DNA of 64,000 nt, taken from Ligustrum vulgare. Lineage: Eukaryota; Streptophyta; Magnoliopsida; Lamiales; Oleaceae. Below are positions 46,870 through 58,255 of this stretch, piece after piece. Where the stretch lies: contig OY743171.1 of NCBI GenBank assembly GCA_963555705.1, positions 16,119,352 through 16,183,351 on the forward strand. The letters are read 5' to 3'. The notes below the pieces were generated by a model. That model saw only the letters and a program-made list of their open reading frames with translations, searched no databases and was not told the DNA's origin. Numbering within the stretch: the first letter of the stretch is position 1; every line of letters starts with the position of its first letter. The translations under genes were made by a program, and so were the position numbers.

Positions 46870-47034
46870 GCGTCGGTTCTTCCTAAAGAACCGACGCCGG
46901 GTTTTGGGCCCAATTAAGAGCGTCGGTTCTGAAAAGAAACTGACGCCGTGAGTAAGGGCGTCGGTTCTTTAGTAAGAACCGATGCCGTTTATGTAAAGGC
47001 GGCGGTTCTTTAAAGGAACTTCCGCCTTTAAGTT
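46870..47034 (+). repeat. Left subterminal repeats of CACTA-II, copy 2
   Basis: GCGTCGGTTCTTCC...AAGAACCGACGCC forms a clean hairpin at the start. Further pairs follow near 46919, 46957 and 47000. Better preserved than copy 1. Confidence 0.8.
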
Positions 47035-47040
47035 AACTAT

Positions 47041-47458
47041 TTCAGGTATTTTAGGAAGGCTTCAGCTGTAAACAGGCTCTTTCGTCCCCGCCCAAGCCCG
47101 TTCAACCCTCTCCCCTCCGTCGCCACCACACCACGACAAGCCGTGCAACTCCGGCGCCGGCATCACAGCTCTCCCTCGCCGTGTCTCCGCCCGAAACTGT
47201 ATCCAAGCTCTTTCGTCCCCAAGCTTGTTCACCCCTCTCCCCGTCGTCGCCACCATCACCACGACAAGCCGTACAACTCCGGCGCCGACACCTTCTCTTT
47301 CTCTTCCTCCACGCGTGAGCCTCTCTTTTCTCTTCCTCATCGCGAGCCCTTTTCTCTTCTCGCTCCGTCGCGCACCACCCCCACCCCGGTCCCCTTTGTT
47401 TTCCCTTCGTACGCCACCCCCATCCCTCCCCCATCCGCCACGTTCATTAGTACCCTAG
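47041..47458 (+). other. GC-rich leader of CACTA-II, copy 2, cut by the solo LTR
   Basis: Same composition and sequence as 23585-24030. It continues after the LTR at 50286 and reaches the splice donor near 50344. The frames here are compositional. Confidence 0.5.
47454..47458. repeat. Left target-site duplication CCTAG of the solo LTR
   Basis: It is identical to 50286-50290. The empty site in copy 1 reads CCCTAGCC near 23966. Confidence 0.92.
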
Positions 47459-48769
47459 TGTAGCGACCAAGATTTTTATGCAATAAATAATTATTTTAAT
47501 ATTTAGAAAATTGTGTCGCTACTATTTCACCCATTGTTTTGAAGTTAACACCGCGACGGATTCGTCTAGCCAAGTCAAGAAATATCGAATTTGTTCGATT
47601 TTAAATTAAAATTCGAATTTCTAAAATTATATTATTTTAATTATTTATTCAAAGTATTATTTTCTCAAATGTATTTTTCAGTCCAAAATATATCCGTTTT
47701 AAAAACGTTTTTCTCCTCCTTTCTTTTCTCTTTATTTATACAAAATCCATATTATATTGTAAACCAAATTATGATTATTCCACTCAATTATTCCGCATGA
47801 TTCCTCTCCCCAAATTATGATATTTTCCCACTTTTCTTAATACCTAACTATCCACCATCTTTTCCTCTATTTTTATACGTTCTTCATCATGCTCATCACA
47901 TCCTCACCAACTCCACCTATCACAATTCCAATTATATCATCCACCATCAAAACCACACCTCCAATTTTTATTCTTTCACATGGCACAACTCACATTTCCC
48001 TACCTCTCTTTATCATCATCATCGGCCAACCCCATTTCCAATAACATAAAATAGAATAAATCATTCTCATGATGTTTCCACTCAATTATTTTCCCTTTTT
48101 CCTCCATTATCAACAAACCACCACTATGATCAAACCACTATAATTAACACCAGCTATCACCATCCTCTGCAATTCATCAGCCTCATCATAATCACAACTC
48201 TGTAGTACCTCAACCATAGCCAAGATCCATTATCAACACCACTGCTATTACCAATACACCATCATCGTATTGGCATCAACCTGCAGCTCCATCACTGCCA
48301 AGAGCTAAACCGAGATTTACAACCAACCACAATTCTTAACTACAACCCTCAATCAGTTTTCCCAAATTCAACACCAATCATCTACATCAATTTGGAAAAC
48401 CAATTTGCATCAATCGCCTGCAGTCAGAATCATCACCTTCGACCATCGTTTCTTTGACCGGAGTTGAACCAGAAATCGCGCTCTTGAAATTGCGATCTCA
48501 GTCTCAGATCACTTTGATTTGCGCACTTATCTCGCATCAAAACTTCCTCAAATCAGAAACCCTCCTTGGCCGCCTTCTTGCTGTAACCAACGCCGGCGTT
48601 GCGCCGGCGAATCGCCGGTCGTAAGGATCGGATTTCTTCCTCGCGTCTCTCTTTCGTCGTCTCCGCCCTCGGTCTCTCTCTAATGCTCTGATTACGAAAA
48701 TAGAGAGAGAAGTAAAGATCTGAATATATTGTTAATTTTCAAAATTTGCAGCATTGGTCCCCCTCTTTT

Positions 48770-49050
48770 GAAAAGGTTTTCAAATCAGTCCCCAATTTTT
48801 TTTAAGTTATCCATTTCAGCCCCAAAGTTTTAAAATGAGTTTAATCAGTCCTTCATCTATTATTCAGTCCCTGCTGATTTACTTTATTTGATTTTAAATC
48901 CCAACTTTTGAAAATATTCATTTTAGTCCCTCAACTATCAAAAGTATTCATTTTAATCCCTCAACTTTCAAAATATCCAATTTGGTCCCTCATCTTTTAA
49001 AAGTATTCATTTTAGTCCCTCAACTTTCAAAACATCCATTTTAGTCCTCA
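48770..49050 (+). repeat. Degenerate 'tttagtccctcaactttcaaaa' repeats
   Basis: Six or more copies of a phrase of about 30 bp such as CATTTTAGTCCCTCAACTTT. Related arrays lie at 500-860 and 62570-62830 in the other LTRs of the family. Confidence 0.75.
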
Positions 49051-49369
49051 AATTATAATTTATCATTTTGAACTATATATATTCGATAGACTAAAGTGAC
49101 TTATTGGCTAAGACGAAGCGTACGGAGAATTTAAAGAAATTGAAGTCATTCCCGCTCAACTTTGCACTCGTCGGATTTGAGGTAGACTCGCACTTATTAA
49201 TTGATTTAAATTATGATTTCATATAAATGTCATGTGACTTGTGAAAGTCAATTTTTAAGAAAAGTAAGTATGTTTTTATGAAAAGAAAATATACTTTATG
49301 TTTTTATGAAAAGTAAGTATACCCTATGTTTTTACGAAAATGTTTTATATGTTTTGGATCATTTCTATG

Positions 49370-49690
49370 AAATCAATCTCCCCAGATTGCTATGTTTTCA
49401 ATCTCCCAAGATTGACATCAATCTCCCATGATTTCTATGAAATCAATCTCCCAAGATTGCTATGTTATGATGGAATAAGAATTCTTGCCACCTAAGTTCG
49501 GTAAAATTCTTGTGTATCCATATGTTTATGAGGATTTCGATCCTATCCATGTTTGTGAGGATTTCGATCCTACCCTATGTTATGATGGAAATGATCCCTA
49601 TGAATTTCGAAATTTATGCTTGGTATACTTACTGATATTTTTATGATATGTTTATGAGGATTTGGATCATATCCTATGTTATGATGAAAA
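49370..49690 (+). repeat. Short direct repeats in the solo LTR
   Basis: 'aatctcccaagattgctatg' occurs with variants about four times (49372-49465). 'gaggatttcgatcctatcc' and 'tgatggaaatgatccctatg' then recur (49530-49700). They are local tandem expansions, absent from the LTR at 61246. Confidence 0.75.
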
Positions 49691-50832
49691 TGATCCCTAT
49701 GTTTTCAAAGAGCTATTTTCAAAGAACTGTTTTCAAAGAGCTTATGATTTTCAAAATATGTCCCGTGCTGTAATGCATAATATGAGTTTTATCAAGAGCC
49801 GTTTTATAAAGAAGCCCTATCAATGCCCGTTTTATAAAGAGTCGGGATTTATGTGTTTAATCATCTTATAAATTAATTAATTTGCGATGAGTCTACTGAG
49901 TATTTCCCCCATGAAATGCTCACCCTACTTTTTAACAGTATTGCAGATTTCGGAGACGGTGGCGAGCGATGAATGATGGTGGAAATAATCGTTAAACTGT
50001 TGAAAGTTTGACATTAATGATTTCCGTATTTTTCAAACATCGAATAATTTAGAGAAATTCATTTATTTGAGAAATTATGATATTGGCAATTTCTTTACAA
50101 AATTAATGGTTCGATTTACTATTTCAAATGGTTTCATAAATGTTTTCAATTTTATCGGCCATTACAGTTTATTTAATGTTGCCAAAAAATGAATTTCAAT
50201 TATTTCTTCCGCAAAAATATTATTCGAAAAATTTAGACCAGTAAATGACGTGGTTAACCGGGTATACGGAACTCGGGGCGCCGCACCTAGCCAGCACCTC
50301 CGCCAGTAGCCACCGTCCCACGCCGCAGGGCCCACCACCAACAAGGTAATTTTTCATATTTTAAGTTTAAACTAGTTTGTTCATTTTGTTAGTTTATAAT
50401 TGAATTTGTTGTTTATGATTTAATTTTTTATTGATTTTAATGAACTTATTAGTCTTGTTTGAATTTCGAATTTAGATTATTGATTTTGAGTTAGTAGATT
50501 TATAAATTCAATTTTTAAATTATTGAAGTTTTATTGAAATTATAGAATGTTAATTTTATTTTAGTAATGATTGTAATAAATTTATAAGTGAATTATTTGA
50601 GATGTTTTACACTTGTTGGATGTTTTGGTGAGTTGAGATGATTATGTTGTGATGATATGGAGATATCAGCGTATATAGTGAATAATTAAAAGGCTAAAAA
50701 TGTTTGAGATTTTAACATGTTGAGGTTGAGTATTTTTAGACTAGATGATAATGTTGAAGTTTGACTGGACTTTTGTTTGAGTTTTGAATATGTTGAAGTT
50801 AAATATTTTAGTTTTATTGTGGCATTTTGATT

Positions 50833-50895
50833 TCCCCTACAGGCTAGTTAAGTCCAATTTATAGGGAAAATTCTGTCAAAATTTTCGTAAGATTT
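50833..50895 (+). repeat. Hairpin motif, occurrence 7
   Basis: CCCCTACAGG...TATAGGGAAAATTCTGTC, the twin of occurrence 2. Confidence 0.75.
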
Positions 50896-51257
50896 TATAA
50901 ATAAAAATGTATAATAAATTAAGGTAATTTCATTCATATTAACACATGGTGAATATCTTGATATATGTGTCTTGAATTAGTTACAGATAAGTAATGATTG
51001 TGAGATATTTATAATTGAGTTATTTGAGAAATCTTGTACTTGTTGGATGTTTTGGTGAGTTGAGATTATTATGTTGTGTTGATTTGGAGATATGAGCATA
51101 TATAGTGAATAATTAAGAGGCTAAAAATCTTCGAGTTTTTAACATGCTGAGGATGCATATTTTAGACTACATGATAACTTTGAAATTCGACTGGAGGACT
51201 GTTTGAGTTTTGAATATGTTGAAGTTAAATATTTTAGTTTTATTGTGGCATTTTGAT

Positions 51258-51325
51258 TCCCCCTACAGGTTGGTTATGTCCAATTTGTAGGGGAGATTCT
51301 GTCAAAATTTTTGTAAGATTTTATA
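51258..51325 (+). repeat. Hairpin motif, occurrence 8
   Basis: CCCCTACAGGTTGGTTATG...TTGTAGGGGAGATTCTGTC. The stem CCCCTAC with GTAGGGG is the longest seen (7 bp). Confidence 0.8.
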
Positions 51326-51456
51326 AATAAAAATGTAAATAATAAATTAAGGTAATTTCATTCGTATTAACACATGATGAATATCTTGATATATGTGTCT
51401 TCAATTAGGTACGGATAAGTAATGATTGGGAGGTATTTATAAGTGAATTATTTGAT

Positions 51457-52833
51457 ATGTCATCTAACAGACGACCCCCACTCATTGATGATGCAACGTT
51501 ACAACGTCTGGGTAATGATTGTAAGATGTTACACTCTCTTGTCCTTACACTTCCTGTTGGTATAGACTACATCCAAGTGCCTCTAGACGCGAATGTGTTT
51601 TATCACACGGACGGTGAAAGTTTTTATGTTACGATCGACGACATCACCGACTTGCTCTCAATGAAATGGCTGAATGTATCTATCTTGCAAGTATTCATAA
51701 TGTAAGATTCTGAACACACATTTATGTCTTTCATTTAAATTTTCATTTTATTTTTATTCATTGGTTAATATTTTTAGGTTTCTTCATGGGTTGTGTGAGC
51801 AAATTGTTGTTCAGTCAATTGAATTTATGCGTCCATCATAGATTGCGTCGATCAGAGTTAAAACACATGTAGAAACTATTGTGAGTTTCATGGCTGAAAC
51901 AATGAATACACTGAGATCCAAGCAATTCATTTTAGCATCGTACTATCAGGAGTAAGACCATTATTATTGTTTATGTATTTCTTTAGTTATTTAAAGAATA
52001 CTTACACGTTAATAATACGTAGGAATCATTGGGTGCTGCTTGCAATATGTTCTGAAGCTAATACTGTGTACTTCATAGATTCAGCACAATCATGTAGGCG
52101 TAACATAGAAATCAAGCCGTCATTGAATATGTAAGTAATTATTGCAGTGTTCAAACTTTTGTGTTTAGTGCATTGTAGATAAGTTGGGTTACTTTCTTGG
52201 AATAATCGTAAAGAGTTTGAGGTGAAATTGATGTGTTTGTGTTGTGATTATGATAATTGTTAGGATAATTTTCAATAATATATAGGTATCTATACAGGTT
52301 GGTTACGTTCAATTTATAGGGGAGACTCTGACAAAATTTATGTAAGAATTTTGAGTTTTATTATTATTTTTATAGCTTATTCATATTTATTGAAACTTTG
52401 GGGCCTTTCGAGCATTTTGGTCATTACGAGGCAAGAGGGAAACATCCAATGTAAATTGGAAAAAGATCTCGGTATGAAAACTAGAATTTTATAAGTTGCT
52501 ACAAATTCTCAAATTAGTTTAATATATATTATTAATAGTAGTTTTAATTTGAAATATTCAAATTTTAGTGTCCTCAGCAACCTGGAGGAGATGAGTGTAG
52601 CTATTATGTTATGAGAAACATGTTCGAGATAGTCACAGTCCATTTTCAATTTACTTCTCTACACGAGGTATAAGTTATTGATGATAGTTGTGTAATTATG
52701 ATTTATGTAATTGTAATAATAAATATTAATTCTTATTAATTATTTTTAGGCATTTCAAGAATTTTATTCAACAGAGGAAATTGACGAGGTTCAGAATTTA
52801 TGGGCCAAATACTTCGTCGAAGAGTGTATGTAA
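51457..52833 (+). pseudogene. Ulp1-like protease ORF of CACTA-II, copy 2
   Basis: Exons at about 51457-51705, 51777-51955, 52022-52130, 52403-52472, 52569-52667 and 52750-52833. The first exon is open (MSSNRRPPLIDDATL). The second has TAG where copy 1 has CAG (near 51838). NHWVLL, FIDS and CPQQP are kept; the Cys region reads ECSYYV (Gly to Ser next to the nucleophile). It ends ECM-stop as in copy 1. Neither copy is intact, and their lesions differ, so they decayed after duplication. Confidence 0.78.
52290..52340 (+). repeat. Hairpin motif, occurrence 9
   Basis: TCTATACAGGTTGGTTACG...TATAGGGGAGACTCTGAC, the twin of occurrence 4 with a better right arm. Confidence 0.75.
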
Positions 52834-53058
52834 ATTTGGCTCATTTTTTGTTAACATGTACACATTTTTTAACAATATTGTGAATACAAAATTAATTATT
52901 TCGAAATTCTGTTTATTGAGCTATTAAGTTTTGTTTTGCATTCCTCGATTATTTATTTGTTTAAGATAATTAGTTGGTGTATGTGATTGTTATATAGTGT
53001 ATCTATATTGGAAATATAAATAAACGAATAATTTTAAAAAAAAAAATTCTTACTAAAA

Positions 53059-53252
53059 GGCGTCGGTTGTTGTCGAAAACCGACGCCTTTCGTCATATGA
53101 AAGGCGTCGGTTGTTAATTAATAACTGATGCCTTAAATTAATATAAGGCGTCGGTTTACAATCGACGCCTTAAGTATACAGTTTTAGCGTCGCTACTATA
53201 GGCGTCTCCTGTACAACCGACGCCTTTTCCGCTTTACAACCGAAGCCTTTGA
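53059..53252 (+). repeat. Right subterminal repeats of CACTA-II, copy 2
   Basis: GGCGTCGGTTGTTGTCG...AACCGACGCC and similar hairpins, about four, reaching close to the TIR at 53269. Confidence 0.8.
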
Positions 53253-53269
53253 CTCTTATTGTACTAGTG

Positions 53270-53980
53270 TGAGCAAAATATTATTTGTAGGTGATATCAA
53301 ATTTCCCCAATTCTACTGCCCATTTCATCAACCGGCCAAACGTTTCAGGTTTCCTATAGGGTCTGACGAAGTGGAAGATTTGTTGTGTACTTCTAGTGCA
53401 TGTTCAAGAAAGTAATGTCCTAATTTCATTGAGCTCATGATCAATGTGTAGGCCAACTTTTCATTGGGTGCAAATCTTTTTTGCGCGTCTTTCAATGCTT
53501 AGATGATATAGTATATTAGGTGTTGGATGCCTTCCACAGAGTCTTTACAAGTACTATTCTCTTCTTTTTTTTTTTTTTTTTTTCCTTTGATAAGATATTT
53601 AGTCTATTAAAATAAATGGATTTATACCAATGTAAAATTGCTATTACTTATTAGAAGTAGATTTTATTTTGTGGAATTCGTGAAAATTTGGGGGTTATAT
53701 ATATCTACTTGAGACCGAACAGAATATGGTGCATTGCATTGAACATTAGGTCACTCTTCTAGTTTGTCAAATTTTCCTGATGCTTCTTTTCGTGATGAGC
53801 AAAATATTCAGCTATGAATTCTGCTAGGCTTGTCCTTTGATTGCTTCCTCGATTGGTAGGTGATGTAAAATTAATTCCCCAATCCTACAACCCATTTCAT
53901 TGACCTTCCGCACATTTCAGACATGTGTAAGGTCTAACGAAGTGGAAGATTTATTGAGTACTTTTGTGTTGTTCAATGTT
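53270..53980 (-). pseudogene. Gypsy RNase H/connection scraps (unit 2)
   Basis: Match to 26942-27650, with a longer T run near 53566-53583. Minus-strand gypsy RNase H-type pieces; no continuous frame. Confidence 0.6.
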
Positions 53981-55481
53981 CACTGATATCTCGCGATCCC
54001 GGAAGTGTACAAGTCGTGAGAAGTAATATAGTGGACCTTAGAGTCCGAATTATCGTCCCGCAGAGACTGCTATTAATTACCGAAATATTTTAGTTCGAAA
54101 CTTTATTTGAACAAACAAATGAATTTGAGGTTTTAAACTAAAACGAAACAATTAAACTAAAGAATTTAAAATTGCAGAAATGTTTTGTTTTCAAAGAAGA
54201 TTGTAAAATAGTTGGAATTCACAAATTCACCTAGCCGATTAAATCAATTCCAATTCCAGATTTTATTTTCTAAATATGTGTTCGATCGAATTCACTAATT
54301 CAAATTGAGGTTCCTCTCTCGAGTTTAAATCAATTCTACCTAAATTAGTCAACCTTGTATCTCTATAGAGGGTCTGAATATTCCTTACCTAGACGGATTA
54401 CACACAAGAATTCACATAAGATCACACTAATCACAAGAGTATATCTCTATCTCTCGTTCAATTACCGGATTTATTACCTAGATCTATGTTATTAACTTAC
54501 CTCTCGGATTATGGAAATAACACACAAAATCATGAAAGAGTGGCCAGTTCATTCACGCATTAAACACAATAATAAATCAACACATGCATTGAAGTGTTAA
54601 AACAAGGAATATGGAATTAAAATAATTAACTAGGCTACATAGTTCATCCCAACATTAAAATTAGTTACACATCATTATGAAATAAAAAAAAAAGTAAAAA
54701 TAAACATTCATTGAAAAACAATATAAAGAATGAAAATCTTGCACCAAATTTTTATTATTCAATTGTCTTCAATTTGCGTCCCTCTGCAATGCTTGAATCT
54801 CCAAGGAATTGATGATGAAATCTCTGTTGTTGCTAGTTCTATGGAGAGGCAAAGGTCCTATTTTCGTGCCTAATGAGTTGTATTTATTGGTTTTGGAGAA
54901 AACCTAGGTCAAAAAGCCCAAAGCCTGTTAAAAATCACGAGAAAAATCTGATCTGCGGCCCAGTCTAATAACTGCGCGATAGCTCAAGCACATTTCTGGC
55001 GATCTCGTGGTAATGCCTTTTAGCCTCGGGTTATGATTTTGCACCTTCGTGTGATCGCGTGGTAATTGTCCAGTGATCGCGATTTCCATCTTTCCTCGGA
55101 AGTGTAAGTTGGTCCCCGACTTTTAATTGCACCTTAAATCCCCAACTTTCAATTGTTACGATTTAGTCCCCAAACTTTATATTCATCTTGAATTTATCAA
55201 TTAAGCTCTCAATTCCTTCAATTGGGACCTCCAACCTCTGATTTGTTCACTTGAGCACCATGGACTTTCCCGGTTGACGTTACATATCTCTCACTCACTT
55301 AATTAAGCTCCAATTAACATCCAATATTGCCGTTTTTACATTAATTGCTTCATTCTTCTTTGATTGGGACATTTTCTGAAAAATAAACAAATAAACACAA
55401 ATTAAGGAGCATATATTCTAAAACGACAATAATTTCTTCTAATTTAGACATACAGATAAGTGTATAAAACACACTTATCAG
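53981..55481. mobile_element. Unclassified 1.5-kb repeat, copy 2
   Basis: Same extent as 27651-29152, but the left palindrome has lost part of its right arm (TGATATCTCGCGATCCCGG). The right palindrome GATAAGTGTATAAAACACACTTATC is kept. Confidence 0.55.
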
Positions 55482-55970
55482 CCAACTTTCCCATAGGTGC
55501 ATATATATCTTAGTCCCGCGTCATTAAATCCATAGCTGATATAGTATATTGGATGTTGGATGTCGTACTCGGTCTCACCAGGCATTGGTATGGAAATTAG
55601 AGGTGGAAAAGTTGGTTCTTCTTTCAAGTTTTCGAAAGCTTCTTGACATTTTTCCGACCATTGGAAATTCTTTCCAAACTTGAAGGCTTCGAAAAAAGGT
55701 CTACATTTATCCTTGGGTTTCGAGACTAATCTGTTCAGGGTTTCTATCCTTCTACTCAAGCTTTGTATCTCTTTGATATTGTTAGGGGCCTTCATTTCGA
55801 ACAAAGCCTTAGTTTTCTCCGGATTTGGCTTTAGTTCCTCTCTGGAGTACCATATATCCAACGAATTTTCCTAGTCCTACACCGAAAGAACGTTAATATG
55901 GATTAAGCTTCATCTTGTATTGTCTAAGGGTGGTCAATATCTCGGCCAAGTGCTGAACATGACCTATAGA
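55482..55970 (-). pseudogene. Gypsy RT connection and RNase H fragment
   Basis: Minus-strand frame 55478-55861: REELKPNPEKTKALFEMKAP, LNRLVSKPKDKCRPFF and FQWSEKCQEAFENLKEE, the thumb/connection region of a Tat-like gypsy RT. It is interrupted from the RT active-site part (57171 onwards) by the insert at about 55971-57170, and is absent from unit 1. Confidence 0.8.
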
Positions 55971-57170
55971 CCGAGCCGGACCTGGGCCTAGGCAAACCGG
56001 CCGGCTCTTTGGTCCTCAGAAAAATAAAGGCCCATACTTTGCATTTTGTATTTTATATTTTTTTTAGTATAAAAGCCCACCCAACCTTTTTTTAGGGGTG
56101 TTTGCACAAATACCTATCATTTTAAATATCATAGATAAATACTGCAATTTTTTTCTTTTACTGAAAATACTATTTTCGTGAAGTATCACAACATGATACT
56201 TGTGATACTATTAATTTTTTTGTATCATAACATGAAACTTCATCAAAATTTTATGATACTTGGACGAAATTGTACTATCACATCTTGAAACTTTATAATT
56301 TTTTTATGCTACCATGTCTTAGATACATCATCACCGTTTCTCTTTCTCCAATCTCCGCCACATCACCAACAGAGGACATCGACTCCAGCCATGCCACCGT
56401 TTCTTCTCCCTCACTCCAGTCTCCAGATCTGTAAATAACAGCACGTCTCAACATATTTTCACAGATCCCAACAGAAATAATCACAGGGGTAGAAAAATCT
56501 ATGCCGTTTTGGAACTGCGAACAACTCCCCAGCCTTTTGTATGAACGACAGAATTATATCTAAATTTTTTGAGATTCTAGCTTCAAGAATAATTCACCAT
56601 GGCTTAATTCCTCAAAACCCATAAAAAGGAGATACTTTTCTGACATTTTATTAATTAGGACAGTACGATCGAAAAGGGTATATTATTTTACATTCCTCCA
56701 TCCAGAATTCACCACGGCTTAAATCATTAATACGCTTCGGTAGATCACAAAATCCATCGTGCTCTGATGACTGTCTATGTATTGCATATCGAAGAACCAC
56801 TAAAAAGTACCTTCCTTGCCACTGATTTCTACCATTTTTTGGTTCTGGATGATCGATAATATGTCTGCCCACTTAGGAGTCGAGTTAGAAGACAATGCGC
56901 GGGGAAGAAGACCAGTTTCATTTGCTGATGGTGTGGTCTGTGGTGGTGCTTCGATGTTGTTGATGAGGGTGGTTGTGGTGGTCCGGTGGTGACGGTGGGG
57001 AGTTGGTGCACTCTGGGTAGAAGAAGGAGAAGAGCACTGTATTTTTTAGTATTTTTTGTTTGTGGAATAAAGATTAGTTTGGTTAGTTTTTTAAAGTAAC
57101 TAGTGCAATTAATCCTTTTTTTATCTCGTCTTTTAGCATAAAAGGCCCCAATAAGAATCACAGGTACGAT
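55971..57170. mobile_element. Unclassified insert within gypsy RT
   Basis: The RT reading breaks at about 55970 and resumes at about 57171. The 1.2 kb between has no gypsy similarity I can see. It contains repeated GTATCA/ATGATACTT phrases near 56180-56290 and no credible gene. I found no clear target duplication or terminal repeats. Confidence 0.45.
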
Positions 57171-57405
57171 TCTGCCTGGAGATCTTGTGCTCTTCACCAG
57201 TACTTTGTCAACATATACTTCCACGGTCTTACAAATCTATCCTTCGATATACTTTCATTGTCTTACCAATTTGTCATGCGAACATTTAATTGTTAAGTCT
57301 TTGGTAAGTTTCCCATGCATTCTTCAAGCCAAATAGCATCATCGTATAACAATAGAGCCCCTGATCTATCACGAACAACGTATGCTCCTCGTCTGGTTTG
57401 TACAC
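57171..57405 (-). pseudogene. Gypsy RT active-site fragment
   Basis: Minus-strand frame with EVYVDKVLVKSTRSP, the RT catalytic box in which the second Asp is replaced by Lys, then YDAIWLEECMG-like sequence near 57330-57350 that continues to 57405. It is followed by the CACTA leader. Confidence 0.72.
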
Positions 57406-57709
57406 GGGGATCTAACTTTAGGCGTCGGTTCTTATTTAAAACCAACGCGAGAAACCTTTATATTTTCCCCGCGTAACATTCATAACTTCACTCTCGCGCC
57501 TCACTCTCTCTCTCTCTTCTTTGGTCTCTCTCTCTTTTTCCTCCACTCTCCACCATCGACCCCTACCACCACCGAGCCGCCACCCGCGACGTGCCTCCAC
57601 CACCGCCGCCACCTCCACTGCCCGGCACCACCTCTGACCACCACCGCCTCCTTCATTGTAAGACCCACTTCGATTCTCATGTGTGTATATATGTATGTAT
57701 ATGTATGTG

Positions 57710-57712
<3 letters not shown>

Positions 57713-57755
<43 letters not shown>
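57713..57755. repeat. (TA)n microsatellite
   Basis: About 21 TA units; the unit 1 counterpart near 29563 is much shorter. Confidence 0.95.
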
Positions 57756-57758
<3 letters not shown>

Positions 57759-58189
57759 CGTGTATATATGTGTGTGTGTGTGTGTGTCTATATATATATA
57801 TATATGTTAGGATAAATTTATTGATTAAATGTTAATATGTATATATTTATATTTGTTAGTGTGTGTATATGTTAATATATGTATATAAACGTGTTAATTA
57901 CATGTTAATATATATAAATGTGTTAATTAAATTTTAATATATATAATTTTTATGTTAAATTTATATTTTTGATTTTAAGTTAGTAGATAGATACATTGTA
58001 ATATTTTAATTATTGGAGTTGAAATTATGAGATATTAAGTTATGAAATCTTGGCTTGACTTTTTAGGAATTGGGAATGGATTTTGGATTAAACTTTGAGT
58101 TGTTGATGATGTTGAAGTTTGATTGGAGTTGTATTTGATTTTTGAATATGTCGAGGTTGAACATTTTTTTTTATTGTGGCATTTTGATT

Positions 58190-58255
58190 CTTCCTACTGG
58201 TTGGCTAAGTCCAATTTATAGGGGAGGTTCTGTCAAAATTTTAATAGAATTTTGT
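58190..58255 (+). repeat. Hairpin motif, occurrence 10
   Basis: TTCCTACTGGTTGGCTAAG...TATAGGGGAGGTTCTGTC, the twin of occurrence 5. Confidence 0.8.

Larger units (their letters stand above)
47459..50285 (+). mobile_element. Solo LTR of a Ty3/gypsy element (2827 bp)
   Basis: It starts TGTAGCGACCAAG and ends GGGGCGCCGCA, flanked by CCTAG on both sides, with no internal region or second LTR. It is the same family as 61246-63534 (shared start, GGTAGACTCGC, GCAGATTTCGGAGACG and terminal block). It contains degenerate 'tttagtccctcaactttcaaaa' repeats near 48770-49050 and short direct repeats near 49370-49690. A solo LTR arises by recombination between the two LTRs of a full element. Confidence 0.93.
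50286..51456 (+). other. CACTA-II intron, copy 2
   Basis: This opens with the right target duplication CCTAG and the end of the leader, then a long AT-rich intron with two internal duplicated blocks, each carrying a hairpin motif (50833 and 51258). It corresponds to 23966-25142. Confidence 0.65.
46761..53269 (+). mobile_element. CACTA-II element, copy 2, with nested solo LTR
   Basis: Left end CACTAGTACAA, right end TTGTACTAGTG: an 11-bp perfect inverted repeat. Without the solo LTR and its duplication the element is 3677 bp, nearly the same as copy 1 (3687 bp). Flanks and flanking triplets (TGG and TGA) are the same as for copy 1, so the two are copies by duplication of the region, not independent insertions. 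Order inside is as in copy 1. Confidence 0.88.

Noticed and set aside
57382..57810. 142-codon frame with a Tyr/Ile/Cys-rich tail
   Set aside because: The tail is a translated TA/TG microsatellite and the start is gypsy RT sequence on the wrong strand.
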